Below are positions 25,545 through 34,587 of a DNA stretch of 64,000 nt, in pieces. The DNA is from Bacillus thuringiensis (GTDB lineage: Bacteria; Bacillota; Bacilli; Bacillales; Bacillaceae_G). Under the pieces are notes generated by a model, which ran no database searches, was not told the DNA's origin, and saw only the letters and a program-made list of their open reading frames with translations. Made by a program: the position numbers and the translations under genes. The stretch is from NCBI RefSeq assembly GCF_022095615.2, contig NZ_CP155559.1, positions 1,485,501-1,549,500 on the forward strand. The letters run 5' to 3'. Within the stretch, counting starts at the first letter, position 1. Each line of letters opens with the position of its first letter.

Positions 25545-28500
25545 ATGACAAACATAGTACAGACAAACGGTATGAAAAAACTTGTTTGTTTTTATGAAGA
25601 GTGGCAAAAACACGGCGATGCAGAGAATAGTGTAAAGTTGTTTGAGGTGATTCAAAAATATAAGCAAGAGCAGCTTATGATTGCGTTCTGCGGTCACTTC
25701 TCTGCAGGGAAATCAACGATGATGAATCATCTATATAAAGCGCAGTTGTTACCGACAAGTCCTATTCCGACAAGCGCTAACGTTGTCAAAATTGAAAAAG
25801 GGATGGATCGTGTTGTTGTAACGGTTAAATCTGGAGAACAGTACGAGTATGACGGTGCATATTCAGCTGAAGAATTAAAACAAATTTGTAAAGACGGTGA
25901 TGAGGTAATTGGTGTTCACATTTATCGGAATGATGCGCCAATTCCTGAAGGTGTTATGTTAGTTGATACACCAGGGATTGATTCAACAGATGATGCCCAC
26001 CAACTAGCGACAGAATCAACGCTGCATCTAGCAGACGTAATTTTTTATATGATGGATTATAATCACGTCCAATCGGAAGTGAATTTACAATTTGTTAAAG
26101 AATTGAAACAACGTAATAAAACGGTTTATCTCGTTGTAAATCAAATAGATAAACATAAAGAAAATGAATTATCGTTTGAGGATTATAAAGATAGTGTAAA
26201 ACAATCGTTCTCTAACTGGGATATTGAAGTAGATGGAGTGTATTATACTTCATTACGAATGATGAACCATACACATAATGAAATTGGGAGCTTAGAAACA
26301 TTAATTACTTCTATTATGAAAGAAAAAGAGCAGTATGTAAGAGATGGAATGGAGCGAGAAACAGAATATTTAATGGGAGAACATTTCTCGTTTATTCTTT
26401 CTGAAAATGAAAAAGCTCTTTTGAAATATGAGGAAGAGTTAGCATCACCGCTTTCCGTTTCAGAGATAGTGGAAAAGAAAGAAGCGCTAACGGAAACTAA
26501 ACAACGCGAGGCTAGTAAAGAATCTCATGTGAGAAACGAATTTATAAAAGGCTTACAAGCTATATTAGATAACGCGTATTTAATGCCATTTGAAATGAGA
26601 GAATTGGCAAATGCGTATTTAGAAACGAAATTAACTAAGTTTAAGGTCGGTTTGCTATTTGCGAAAGGAAAGACGGAGCAAGAAAAACAGAGACGTTTAG
26701 ATGCTTTTTATTCTGCCTTACAAAAGATTGTTGAAACGCAACTTGATTTCCATGTGAAAGAATTTATTGTTACCTTCTTAAAAGAAGAAGGATTGTTTAC
26801 AGAGGAAATTGGGAAAGACATATATGCTTTAGAAATAGCTTTCGGACCAGAAATGTTGGCTGAAGTCATTAAACAAGGAGCAGGTTTCACAGGTGATTAC
26901 TTACTTCTTTATACAGCGGATGTAGCGAATGAACTGAAGAAACGTTATTTTACAAAAGCACAGCAAATTTTTGATAAAAGTGCAGTTGTTTTAAAGCAAA
27001 AAGTGAAGGAAGAAGTTACTCGTATTGAAGAAGAGATAGAAAAATATACGATGTTGCAAACGGCAAAAGAAACGAAATTGCAATACAGTAACAATTTGGA
27101 GACATATGAAAGTTATTTGCAAAATGTTTGGCACGAGCGTATTGCTACGCCAGAAGGATTGCAAATAGAGGAGATATTGCAAAGTAAAACACAAATTGTT
27201 AGTGAGAAATTCACACTACAAGAGCAGGAAAGCGTGAACAGTAACGTAATGGCTCGTGAGGAAGAGATAAAAGGAACGGCAGCTTTAAATATTCAGCGTA
27301 TATTAGAGAAAGTGAAGAAAGCTGAAACGATATTAGAGCCATTGCCAGCGCTGAAACACGTACAGCAAGAGGTAATAGAAAAAAGGCGTCGTGTGGAAAC
27401 GAAACAATTTACAGTAGCGTTATTCGGAGCTTTTAGTGCTGGGAAGTCATCATTTGCTAATGCATTGCTTGGTGAGAAGGTACTTCCTGTGTCACCAAAT
27501 CCGACGACGGCAACGATTAATCAAATTTTGCCAGTTACAGAGGAAAAACCACACGGAACAGTAATCGTTCAATTTAAATCAAAGCAAGCTCTATTAGAAG
27601 ATATGAAAGCTGTTTATAAGCTGTTTCATTATGAGATTACTACGTTAGATGAAGCGTTAGCACAAATTGATAAAGTTATGAAACATCCTTCACCAACTGG
27701 GAAGCAAAAAACAACATTTAGCTTTTTACGAGCGGTACAAAAAGGGTATGATACGGTTTCTGTTCATTTAGGGGAGCAAGTACAAGTTACATTAGAAGAG
27801 TTTTCTGATTATGTAGCGAATGAAGAAAAATCATGTTTTGTTGAGTACATGGAGCTTTATTATGATTGTGCTTTAACAAGGCAAGGAGTAGCGCTTGTAG
27901 ACACACCTGGAGCGGATTCCATTAACGCCCGCCATACGGATGTTGCGTTCCAGTATATTAAAAACGCAGATGCTATTTTATTTGTAACATATTATAATCA
28001 TGTGTTCTCTCGTGCTGACCGTGAATTCTTAATCCAGCTTGGTCGTGTAAAGGATACGTTTGCTCTTGATAAAATGTTCTTCTTAATTAATGCGGCCGAT
28101 TTAGCAGAGTCTGAAGAAGAACTTGAAATGGTAAAAGGGTATATCGCAGACCAGCTACTGCAATACGGTATTAGAAATCCGCGTTTATTTGCAATTTCAA
28201 GTTTATGTGCGCTTGAAGAGAAGCAAGGAAAGAATATTGAAAAAGAGAAGTACGGTATTTTACAAAACTCTGGGATTGCTAAGTTCGAGGAATCATTTAC
28301 ATCCTTTATGATGAGAGATTTAATGCTCGTATCTGTTCATGCTTTATATGGTGCATTGCAAGGAGCAGATCAGCTTTTAGTAAATATGATAAATGGTGCA
28401 AAGCAGGGGAATGAAGAGAAAGAGAAGCAAACGAAAAAATATGAAGCAGAGCGTGATCAACTACTTCATATTATTTCATCATATAGTGTGCTTGCTGAAG

Positions 28501-29204
28501 AGCAGGCGATGCACAATGAAGTGAAAGAATTGCTTTACTACGTGCAACAGCGTCTATTCCTCCGCTATAACGATGTGTTTACTGAATTTATTAATCCAGC
28601 ATCGCTTCGAACGGATGGAAATGTGAAAGTGCAGTTGCAACAGTGCGTTATGGAATTAGTAGCATTTATTCAGCATGACTTATTACAAGAAATGCGTGCG
28701 ACATCATTACGCCTTGAAAAATGGATAGATGAAGCGATGAAACGTGCAAAGAATGAGATTGTGGTGAACTGTAAAGTAGAAAATGAATCAATTTCTATGA
28801 GTGGAACAGTGGATTATGAATATAAAGATATTACACATAAAGAACCGTTCCCTTCAGTTGAAATAAAAGATTTCAAAAAAGCATTGGCACATTTTAAAAA
28901 TGAAAAAAGCTTTTTTGAAAAAAATGATAAAGCTTTCATGCAAGAAGAGGCTAAATTTGTATTAGAGCCTTTCGTATCAAACTATGTAGCTGATGAAAAA
29001 GATTTATTTGTTCATCATTATAAGCAAGAATGGGATATGAAATGGAACTTATTCCAAAAAGTGATGCAGCAAGATGTGATGAACTACTATGAAAGTATAT
29101 TATTTGCATTGGCTGAAACGATTGATGTATCACTATATGAACAAAGTAAAGAACAATTGCAAAAGCAGTTAGTGGAGATTGAAAAAGAAATTTATGTGAT
29201 CTAA
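25545..29204 (+). CDS. dynA: DynA, two-headed bacterial dynamin
   Basis: A 1219-residue membrane-remodelling GTPase. Two complete dynamin modules are fused head to tail. The first has the P-loop GHFSAGKST near residues 49-57 and DTPGID near 140. The second has GAFSAGKSS near 627-635 and DTPGAD near 785. Each GTPase domain is followed by a long helical, coiled-coil stalk. DynA of B. subtilis (YpbR) tethers and fuses membranes and protects against phage and pore-forming antibiotics. The ATG at 25545 has AAAGGGG at 8 nt. It is monocistronic. Confidence 0.93.
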   Translation: MTNIVQTNGMKKLVCFYEEWQKHGDAENSVKLFEVIQKYKQEQLMIAFCGHFSAGKSTMMNHLYKAQLLPTSPIPTSANVVKIEKGMDRVVVTVKSGEQYEYDGAYSAEELKQICKDGDEVIGVHIYRNDAPIPEGVMLVDTPGIDSTDDAHQLATESTLHLADVIFYMMDYNHVQSEVNLQFVKELKQRNKTVYLVVNQIDKHKENELSFEDYKDSVKQSFSNWDIEVDGVYYTSLRMMNHTHNEIGSLETLITSIMKEKEQYVRDGMERETEYLMGEHFSFILSENEKALLKYEEELASPLSVSEIVEKKEALTETKQREASKESHVRNEFIKGLQAILDNAYLMPFEMRELANAYLETKLTKFKVGLLFAKGKTEQEKQRRLDAFYSALQKIVETQLDFHVKEFIVTFLKEEGLFTEEIGKDIYALEIAFGPEMLAEVIKQGAGFTGDYLLLYTADVANELKKRYFTKAQQIFDKSAVVLKQKVKEEVTRIEEEIEKYTMLQTAKETKLQYSNNLETYESYLQNVWHERIATPEGLQIEEILQSKTQIVSEKFTLQEQESVNSNVMAREEEIKGTAALNIQRILEKVKKAETILEPLPALKHVQQEVIEKRRRVETKQFTVALFGAFSAGKSSFANALLGEKVLPVSPNPTTATINQILPVTEEKPHGTVIVQFKSKQALLEDMKAVYKLFHYEITTLDEALAQIDKVMKHPSPTGKQKTTFSFLRAVQKGYDTVSVHLGEQVQVTLEEFSDYVANEEKSCFVEYMELYYDCALTRQGVALVDTPGADSINARHTDVAFQYIKNADAILFVTYYNHVFSRADREFLIQLGRVKDTFALDKMFFLINAADLAESEEELEMVKGYIADQLLQYGIRNPRLFAISSLCALEEKQGKNIEKEKYGILQNSGIAKFEESFTSFMMRDLMLVSVHALYGALQGADQLLVNMINGAKQGNEEKEKQTKKYEAERDQLLHIISSYSVLAEEQAMHNEVKELLYYVQQRLFLRYNDVFTEFINPASLRTDGNVKVQLQQCVMELVAFIQHDLLQEMRATSLRLEKWIDEAMKRAKNEIVVNCKVENESISMSGTVDYEYKDITHKEPFPSVEIKDFKKALAHFKNEKSFFEKNDKAFMQEEAKFVLEPFVSNYVADEKDLFVHHYKQEWDMKWNLFQKVMQQDVMNYYESILFALAETIDVSLYEQSKEQLQKQLVEIEKEIYVI

Positions 29205-29207
29205 TTA

Positions 29208-29462
29208 TTATGAGAAAAAGATTCGTTCAATTTTCTTTTGCAGTACTGTATCTAAAGATTTGACAAACCCAGCAAATTCATCGGTAGAAATCATATGAGT
29301 AAGAACGAGTCGTCTGCCGTCTGGTGTTTCACCGCATAAGACGAATGAAGAAAATTCATATGTTTTGTTTTCTACTACTAATTTTGGATAGGAATACGTG
29401 TCGCTTTTCTTCTTCTTTCCATCAATAGAGATGACGTTGCATTTTTTCTCATTGTTGTCCAT
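29208..29462 (-). CDS. Hypothetical protein, 84 aa
   Basis: A small soluble protein (MDNNEKKCNVISIDGKKKK ... KKIERIFFS) with a predicted alternating beta pattern (KLVVENKTYEFSSFVLCGE, then RRLVLTHMIS). I recognise no family. It starts at an ATG with ribosome binding site GGAGGGATTC on the minus strand; longer starts (to 29498) lie in the ribosome binding site. It is convergent with dynA, 3 nt away, with no terminator between them, so the transcripts could overlap. Confidence 0.7.
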   Translation of the reverse strand: MDNNEKKCNVISIDGKKKKSDTYSYPKLVVENKTYEFSSFVLCGETPDGRRLVLTHMISTDEFAGFVKSLDTVLQKKIERIFFS

Positions 29463-29534
29463 GGTGAATCCCTCCTTTCTATTACTTATGGTAGACAAGG
29501 AGGGATTAGAACAATAGAGAAAGGGGAATTTTTT

Positions 29535-30002
29535 ATGAGTGTAGTAATAGAGTATATTTCGAAAGAAGCTATACCGAAACCTTTATTATTGCTTGCTGAT
29601 CCAAGTGAGGGGCAAATTGATGCATATGTACAAAGAGGCTTAACATATGTAGCTAAGCAAGAGGAGCATGTTATCGGTGTATATGTTCTTTTGGAAACAA
29701 GGCCGAAGACGATGGAAATTATGAATATTGCGGTTGTAGAGCATTTGCAAGGAAAAGGGATTGGGAAGAAGCTAATAAGTCATGCCATAGAAACTGCTAA
29801 AGGATATGGTATGTCAAAACTTGAAGTTGGTACAGGCAATTCTAGTGTTTCACAACTTGCTTTATATCAAAAATGTGGATTTCGTATTTTTTCTATTGAT
29901 TTTGATTACTTTTCGAAGCATTATGAAGAAGAGATTATTGAAAATGGGATTGTATGCCGTGATATGATTCGGCTTGCAATGGAATTGAATCAGAACGTAT
30001 AA
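29535..30002 (+). CDS. GNAT family N-acetyltransferase
   Basis: A 155-residue GNAT with the acetyl-CoA loop VVEHLQGKGIGKKLISHAIE and the C-terminal LYQKCGFRIFSIDFDYF. The substrate is unknown. The ATG follows AGAAAGGGG. It is 21 nt upstream of the DUF2533 gene and 296 nt upstream of the sulfurtransferase; the three form a probable operon. Confidence 0.87.
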   Translation: MSVVIEYISKEAIPKPLLLLADPSEGQIDAYVQRGLTYVAKQEEHVIGVYVLLETRPKTMEIMNIAVVEHLQGKGIGKKLISHAIETAKGYGMSKLEVGTGNSSVSQLALYQKCGFRIFSIDFDYFSKHYEEEIIENGIVCRDMIRLAMELNQNV

Positions 30003-30023
30003 CTTATTTAGGGGGAAGAGAAT

Positions 30024-30296
30024 ATGGAAGTACATAAAGCAATTACAGCACATTCTCGTAAACAAAATGAAAGTGTAAAAGCATGTTTACAATTAGATGC
30101 GCAGCGTGAAGCAGCGATTGAAGCAGCCGTATCTCTTGCGTCAAATGGGAAAGAATTTTCGGTTGATGTCATTAATGTTGTAACAAAGCAAATTAATGCT
30201 CTTGCAAAAAATGGTGTTACCTTGCAGCGTAAATATGTTACAGAAGAAATGGTTATGGAGTATGTAAGTCGTTTGCAAGAGAAAGAAGGTCGTTAA
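30024..30296 (+). CDS. YpbS-like protein (DUF2533), 90 aa
   Basis: A small helical protein beginning MEVHKAITAHSRKQN, which fits my memory of the DUF2533/YpbS family found after ypbR (dynA) in B. subtilis. The function is unknown. The ribosome binding site TTAGGGGGAAG is good. Its stop codon is 2 nt before the next start. Confidence 0.7.
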   Translation: MEVHKAITAHSRKQNESVKACLQLDAQREAAIEAAVSLASNGKEFSVDVINVVTKQINALAKNGVTLQRKYVTEEMVMEYVSRLQEKEGR

Positions 30297-30298
30297 AG

Positions 30299-31132
30299 AT
30301 GATAGTTACAGTCGAATGGTTACGTGAGCATATAGAAGATGAGAATGTCCGTATAATCGATTGTCGTTTTGATTTAGCGAACCCTAATTGGGGTAGAGAA
30401 AAGTATGAGGAAGAACATATTCTCCATGCGTTATATTTTGATTTAAATTTAGATTTATCAAGTCCAGTAGCAGAACATGGTGGTCGTCATCCATTGCCGA
30501 ATATTGAGGAGTTTGCAGACAAGCTTTCACAAGCTGGTATTGATGAACATACGACAGTAATTGCATATGACAGTCAAGCGGGTGCAAATGCTTCTCGTCT
30601 CTGGTGGTTATTAAACTATGTAGGGCATGAGAAAGTATATATATTAGATGGCGGATTTCCAGCTTGGAAAGAGAATGGACTACCGACAACAACGGAAATT
30701 CCTGTTGCTAAACGAAAAGCATTCAAAGTAAATGTACAAGATTATATGCTTGTAACGATGGAAACAGTGAGAGAGAATATTCATGCAGGTGCAAATGTTA
30801 CGTTAATTGATTCTAGAGAACCAAAACGTTATGCTGGTGTAGAGGAACTAGTTGATCCAAAAGCAGGGCATATTCCGACAGCAGTAAACTATTTTTGGAA
30901 GGATGGAATTGTCCAATCAGGACAATTTAAGAATGAAGCTGGGCAACAAGAACGATTCCAAAATCTTTCGAAAGATAAGGAAACAATTGTATATTGTGGT
31001 TCAGGCGTTACAGCCTGTCCAAATATTCTTGCATTGAAATTAGCTGGATTCCAAAATGTTAAATTGTATGCAGGTAGCTGGAGTGATTGGATTTCTTACC
31101 CAGAAAATCAAATTGCAAAAGAAGAAGATTAA
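30299..31132 (+). CDS. Sulfurtransferase with two rhodanese domains
   Basis: A 277-residue thiosulfate/3-mercaptopyruvate sulfurtransferase. The inactive N-terminal rhodanese domain begins VTVEWLREHIEDENVRIIDCRFDL and the C-terminal catalytic domain has LIDSREPKRYAG and the active-site loop YCGSGVTAC, with the cysteine near residue 233. The CGSGVT loop is closer to 3-mercaptopyruvate sulfurtransferases than to classical rhodaneses, but the substrate is not settled. The ATG is 2 nt after the preceding gene; the ribosome binding site GAAGGTCG lies within that gene. Confidence 0.9.
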   Translation: MIVTVEWLREHIEDENVRIIDCRFDLANPNWGREKYEEEHILHALYFDLNLDLSSPVAEHGGRHPLPNIEEFADKLSQAGIDEHTTVIAYDSQAGANASRLWWLLNYVGHEKVYILDGGFPAWKENGLPTTTEIPVAKRKAFKVNVQDYMLVTMETVRENIHAGANVTLIDSREPKRYAGVEELVDPKAGHIPTAVNYFWKDGIVQSGQFKNEAGQQERFQNLSKDKETIVYCGSGVTACPNILALKLAGFQNVKLYAGSWSDWISYPENQIAKEED

Positions 31133-31251
31133 TCACTTGCATGCAAAAATAATTTGTATTAAAATAAGGTCACAAGCAAGAAATTGCTCGAAAAACTTTG
31201 TATTTTACACATTGGAAACAATGTGATAATATAACGACAAGTAAATAATAC

Positions 31252-31430
31252 ATCCTGCGGTGTACGTAACTTATTTATGTCTAAAACCGATGTTAGTTAT
31301 ACGGAAGCTCAATATTTAGCGACCATCATCAAGCCTTCCTTGTGGAGGAAGATGTACGGTAACTGTGAGGGCATCCACCTGCGAGTAGCGGGTTTTTGGA
31401 CATTTACGAGGAGCGGCACGTGCGGGGGTC
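31252..31430 (+). ncRNA. ssrS: 6S RNA, first of two tandem copies
   Basis: About 180 nt with no ORF. The 5' CCTGCGGTGTACG pairs with the 3' GGCACGTGCGGG in a broken closing stem, as in 6S RNA. Other 6S-like parts are GTCTAAAACCGATGTT in the 5' strand, an apical hairpin CCTTCCTTGTGGAGGAAG, and a 3' bubble segment GGCATCCACCTGCGAG ending in the hairpin ACCTGC / GCGGGT. These match the layout of 6S RNA, which binds sigma-A RNA polymerase as an open-promoter mimic. The assignment is by structure and remembered sequence, not by search. Confidence 0.72.
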
Positions 31431-31455
31431 TTATTTCAACTAACATTATATGAAA

Positions 31456-31634
31456 TTCCTACGGTGTACGTAGCTTATGTATGTCTTAAACCAATAAGTT
31501 TAATATGGAAGTTCAATATTTAAATGTAGCTAACATGCCATCTTTTTAAGAAGGAAGTTACAAACATTTGTGAGAGCATCCACCTGTGAGAGCAGGTTTA
31601 TGGACATCTAGAGAGAACGGCATATGTGGGGCTA
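31456..31634 (+). ncRNA. ssrS: 6S RNA, second tandem copy
   Basis: A diverged repeat of the preceding RNA, starting 26 nt after it. The 5' strand reads CCTACGGTGTACGTAGCTTA and the 3' end GGCATATGTGGGG. The closing stem CCTAC / GTGGG replaces CCTGC / GCGGG of the first copy, a G-C to A-U covariation that shows the helix is under selection. The 3' bubble hairpin is kept (ACCTG / CAGGT). It is followed at once by a terminator. The pair may be cotranscribed and processed or have separate promoters. Confidence 0.7.
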
Positions 31635-31636
31635 AA

Positions 31637-31670
31637 TAAAAACCTTACGTTTTATACGTAAGGTTTTTTT
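31637..31670 (+). terminator. Terminator of the tandem 6S RNA locus
   Basis: ACCTTACGT / ACGTAAGGT with a 5-nt loop and seven Ts, directly after the second RNA. Confidence 0.88.
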
Positions 31671-31690
31671 GTTGCATATATATATTCATG

Positions 31691-32140
31691 TTATCTCGAT
31701 TCACCTGTGAAATTTCCATAATAAATATAGCACTTTCTGTCTTCATCAATCTCTCTTGAATCTAAAGTGAACTCCATATGCGTGCCGTCGCGCTTAATAT
31801 ATATAATATCTGAATGAAGAGATGGTAAAATTTCTTCATAGTTCCATACATCTTTACTTTCAATCAAGTTTGAACTCGTATCCTTTAGCTCTCTAATTTC
31901 AAAACCGATGTGGAAGTAAGTAGGATCTGAAGGATCGTTAGAAAAGGTTTCTTGTTGAATATATATAACTGCTGTTCCGTCTGGATCTACTGAAGTTGCA
32001 GTAACAACATATGTATTTTTATCTTTTATAAAATATTCACAAGTCATGCGTGCGATGATTTCAGAATTAGAAATATTTGCGTAGTTCCATAAAGCTGGAT
32101 ACCCTTTCGTTTCATCATTAAGTCGATATTCTAAGTGCAT
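31691..32140 (-). CDS. Hypothetical protein, 149 aa
   Basis: A soluble protein with a mostly beta-rich pattern (MHLEYRLNDETKGYPALW, then YVVTATSVDPDGTAVIYIQ and HMEFTLDSREIDEDRKC). I do not recognise a domain and no signal peptide or membrane segment is seen. The start follows AAGAAGAGGGATAAA on the minus strand. It stands alone, between the 6S locus and the lipoprotein operon, divergent from the latter. Confidence 0.7.
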   Translation of the reverse strand: MHLEYRLNDETKGYPALWNYANISNSEIIARMTCEYFIKDKNTYVVTATSVDPDGTAVIYIQQETFSNDPSDPTYFHIGFEIRELKDTSSNLIESKDVWNYEEILPSLHSDIIYIKRDGTHMEFTLDSREIDEDRKCYIYYGNFTGESR

Positions 32141-32223
32141 TTTATCCCTCTTCTTCCTTTTTCTTCTACTTTATCATGCCATCCTATATAATAAAAATAG
32201 AATTTAAAAAGGGGAGTGCGAAG

Positions 32224-32535
32224 GTGACAAAAACGAAATGGCTAGTAGGTGGTGTCGTAACATCTTTAATGACTGGCACCTTATTTGGCTGCGCACAAGA
32301 TCTTCCCTCAAAACCGAATGATACTAGTTGTTCAGATTGGGATTGGGATGATGAACTTGGGGTATGGCAGTGTGATGATAGTAGTTCAGGTTACCGTGGG
32401 CATTATTTCTATGGTGGGCGATACTATCAAAATAAATCCGCTTTTAAAAATTCATCGGCGTTTAAGTCGTATCAATCGTCTGCGGAATTTAAAGGTGGAA
32501 TTGGAAGTGGTTCAAAGGGTGGATTTGGGGGCTAA
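32224..32535 (+). CDS. Predicted lipoprotein, 103 aa
   Basis: A small exported lipoprotein. The signal peptide MTKTKWLVGGVVTSLMTGT ends in the lipobox LFGC (cysteine near residue 22). The mature part is acidic and tryptophan-rich (SDWDWDDELG), then rich in G, S, K and F (KSAFKNSSAFKSYQSSAEFK, ending in GGFGG). The GTG start at 32224 has GGGGAGTGCG upstream. The stop is 3 nt before the ATP-grasp gene. Small proteins of this type (DUF1190/YgiB-like) accompany the same ligase in E. coli; whether this one is homologous is uncertain. Confidence 0.75.
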   Translation: MTKTKWLVGGVVTSLMTGTLFGCAQDLPSKPNDTSCSDWDWDDELGVWQCDDSSSGYRGHYFYGGRYYQNKSAFKNSSAFKSYQSSAEFKGGIGSGSKGGFGG

Positions 32536-32538
32536 CAT

Positions 32539-33777
32539 ATGTCGCAATACATAAGAGAACGAAAAGAGTTTTATTCGAAATATCCGAATTTCTGGTCGAA
32601 TTTATATGAATGTGAGTATAGTTTGTTTCATGTTTTCTCTATAACAAATGAGACTATGAAACAATTACAAGTAGCGACTGAACGGATGGGGAAAATATTT
32701 TTTAAGACTGCTAGACTTTTGCGTAATTTAAGTGAAGAACAGCTTCTTGAACTTGGTTTTCCTCCTGCGAGCTTAACGTTCATTAGAATGAAAGGATTGT
32801 ATCCTGAATCTGTTATTTCACGATTTGATTTCGTTGTAACTGATGATAACCAAATTAAAATGCTTGAGTTTAATAGTGATACGCCAACTTTTATTATGGA
32901 ATGCTTTCAAATGAATGGAAAAGTTTGCGGAAAACTAGGCTACGATGATCCAAACTTGGATCAAGAACGGTTGCTATCTTCTGGTGTTACAAAAGCTGTT
33001 ATGGAGGCGACAAAGGGAATAGATAACCCAAATGTTGTTTTTACAGCACATCATGAACATATTGAGGATTGGAATACGACTATGTATTTGAGTCAGTTAT
33101 GCCATGTTGAAAATAAAGTAGTGCCAATGTCAAAACTTAGAATTACAAAAGATGCTTTAGTGGATAGTGATGGAGTAAAGATTGATGTTTTATATCGTCA
33201 AACTTATCCGATAGAAGATTTAATTGAGGATCAAGATCCTGAAACAGGAGACTTGGTAGGTGTGGAACTGTTGCAACTTGTAAAAGCCGGAAAGCTTTTT
33301 ATAATAAATCCTTTGTCAGCATTTTTACTTCAGCCCAAATCAATTCAGTGTCTAATTTGGGGGTTAGCAGAAGAAGAGGCCTTTTATACAAATGAGGAAC
33401 AACAGTGGATTAAAGAATATATGTTACCTACATATTTAGAGCCAGATTTATTTTTAGGAAAAGATTCTTTCGTTCAAAAACCTTCATTTGGTAGAGAAGG
33501 GGACACAATTACCGTTCGAGATAAGGACGAAAATATTATGATGCAAAATGCATATCAGACGTATAAAGCGTCACTGCCGATATTTCAAAAATATATAGAA
33601 CTTCCAGTTGTATCCTTGGAAACAGAAAAAGGGATGGAGACAATGTCGTATGTGTTTGGTTCGTTTTTAATTGCTGGAAAAGCGAGTAGTATCGGTATTC
33701 GCGCTGGGGAAAAAATTACGGGGAATGAATCGTACTATTTACCGGTAGGTATAAAAAGGAGGAAAGTACATGATTAA
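32539..33777 (+). CDS. Glutathionylspermidine synthase-like ATP-grasp ligase
   Basis: A 412-residue protein of the GSP synthase C-terminal domain family (YgiC/YjfC type). It has FDFVVTDDNQIKMLEFNSDTP, the substrate-binding acidic core, and the ATP-grasp segment KPSFGREGDTI. It lacks the amidase half of E. coli glutathionylspermidine synthase. Such proteins likely form an amide bond between a peptide carboxylate and an amine, but the substrate is not known. It is the middle gene of a coupled trio and overlaps the DUF350 gene by 8 nt. Confidence 0.85.
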   Translation: MSQYIRERKEFYSKYPNFWSNLYECEYSLFHVFSITNETMKQLQVATERMGKIFFKTARLLRNLSEEQLLELGFPPASLTFIRMKGLYPESVISRFDFVVTDDNQIKMLEFNSDTPTFIMECFQMNGKVCGKLGYDDPNLDQERLLSSGVTKAVMEATKGIDNPNVVFTAHHEHIEDWNTTMYLSQLCHVENKVVPMSKLRITKDALVDSDGVKIDVLYRQTYPIEDLIEDQDPETGDLVGVELLQLVKAGKLFIINPLSAFLLQPKSIQCLIWGLAEEEAFYTNEEQQWIKEYMLPTYLEPDLFLGKDSFVQKPSFGREGDTITVRDKDENIMMQNAYQTYKASLPIFQKYIELPVVSLETEKGMETMSYVFGSFLIAGKASSIGIRAGEKITGNESYYLPVGIKRRKVHD

Positions 33778-34156
33778 TTTTTTATTATATTTAGCAGTAA
33801 CATTGGGACTTTTATGCATTGGTCTTTTCCTAATGGAAGTGACAACGAAAGTAAAAGAATTTAAGTTAATGGCCCAAGGAAATAAGGCGGTAAGCTATGT
33901 ACTTGGAGGACGATTACTTGGGTTAGCTATTGTTTTATATTCGACAGCAGCTAATTCTATTTCACTTCTTGATATGGTTTCGTGGGGAGCAGTTGGGATT
34001 TTGGCTCAAATTATCGTCTTTTATTTAGCTGAGTGGCTTACACCGCGCTTTAATATAAACAAAAGTCTCGAAGAAGATAATCAAGCAGTCGGTCTTTTTC
34101 TTATGTTTTTATCGCTTTCCATTGGGATTGTAATTGCTGGTTGTATAACTTATTAA
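33770..34156 (+). CDS. DUF350 family membrane protein
   Basis: A 128-residue protein with four predicted membrane segments (about residues 3-25, 43-63, 70-92 and 106-126), the topology of the DUF350/YjfL family. Its function is unknown. Its ATG overlaps the end of the ATP-grasp gene (ATGATTAA), with ribosome binding site AAAGGAGGAAA inside that gene. In other bacteria DUF350 proteins are often neighbours of the same ligase family. Confidence 0.85.
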   Translation: MINFLLYLAVTLGLLCIGLFLMEVTTKVKEFKLMAQGNKAVSYVLGGRLLGLAIVLYSTAANSISLLDMVSWGAVGILAQIIVFYLAEWLTPRFNINKSLEEDNQAVGLFLMFLSLSIGIVIAGCITY

Positions 34157-34195
34157 AAACTTTACGTTCAAACGTAAAGTTTTTAATTTTTATAG
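34155..34195 (+). terminator. Terminator after the DUF350 gene
   Basis: A 14-bp stem AAAAACTTTACGTT / AACGTAAAGTTTTT with a 2-nt loop centre, then a T-rich tract. Confidence 0.85.
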
Positions 34196-34285
34196 ATGTT
34201 AGTTTGCCATACCTTTCGAAAAAATTGTAGGCTACTGTTGACATCTATTTTAAATAAGAGTAACATTTTCTATGTAATAAAATAT

Positions 34286-34448
34286 AAGTCTCTGTTAGGT
34301 GAGGCTCCTGTATAGAGAAATGCTACTGCCCAAAAATGTCGAGAGACGCCAATGGGTCAACAGGAATGATCGAATTAAGGTTTTTCTTAACGTAGCTGGT
34401 AATGTACCTATGCTATACAGTGCTAAAACTCGGCGAGGGAGAGGTCCG
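34286..34448 (+). promoter_or_regulatory. M-box (Mg2+-sensing) riboswitch
   Basis: The strings TCTGTTAGGTGAGGCTCCTG, ACTGCCCAAAAATGTCGAGA, GACGCCAATGGGTCAACAGG and GCTATACAGTGCTAAAACTC are the conserved core of the M-box (ykoK leader). GTCTCT at the 5' side pairs with GGGAGAGG near 34437-34444. M-boxes turn off magnesium transporter genes when Mg2+ is plentiful. The terminator at 34494 is the output. Confidence 0.94.
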
Positions 34449-34493
34449 TAGATTTCTAATTGTATTAGGAATCGTTTATTTGTGTATGTAATG

Positions 34494-34526
34494 GCCTTTA
34501 CTCTTTTCGGAGTAAAGGTCTTTTTG
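34494..34526 (+). terminator. M-box controlled terminator
   Basis: CCTTTACTC / GAGTAAAGG with loop TTTTCG, followed by TCTTTTTG. It is the expected off-switch of the M-box. Confidence 0.88.
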
Positions 34527-34587
34527 TTACCAAGCTATGAGTAATTTCATAGTATAAACTATAAAATTAAACGAGGAGGTGAGGAGC

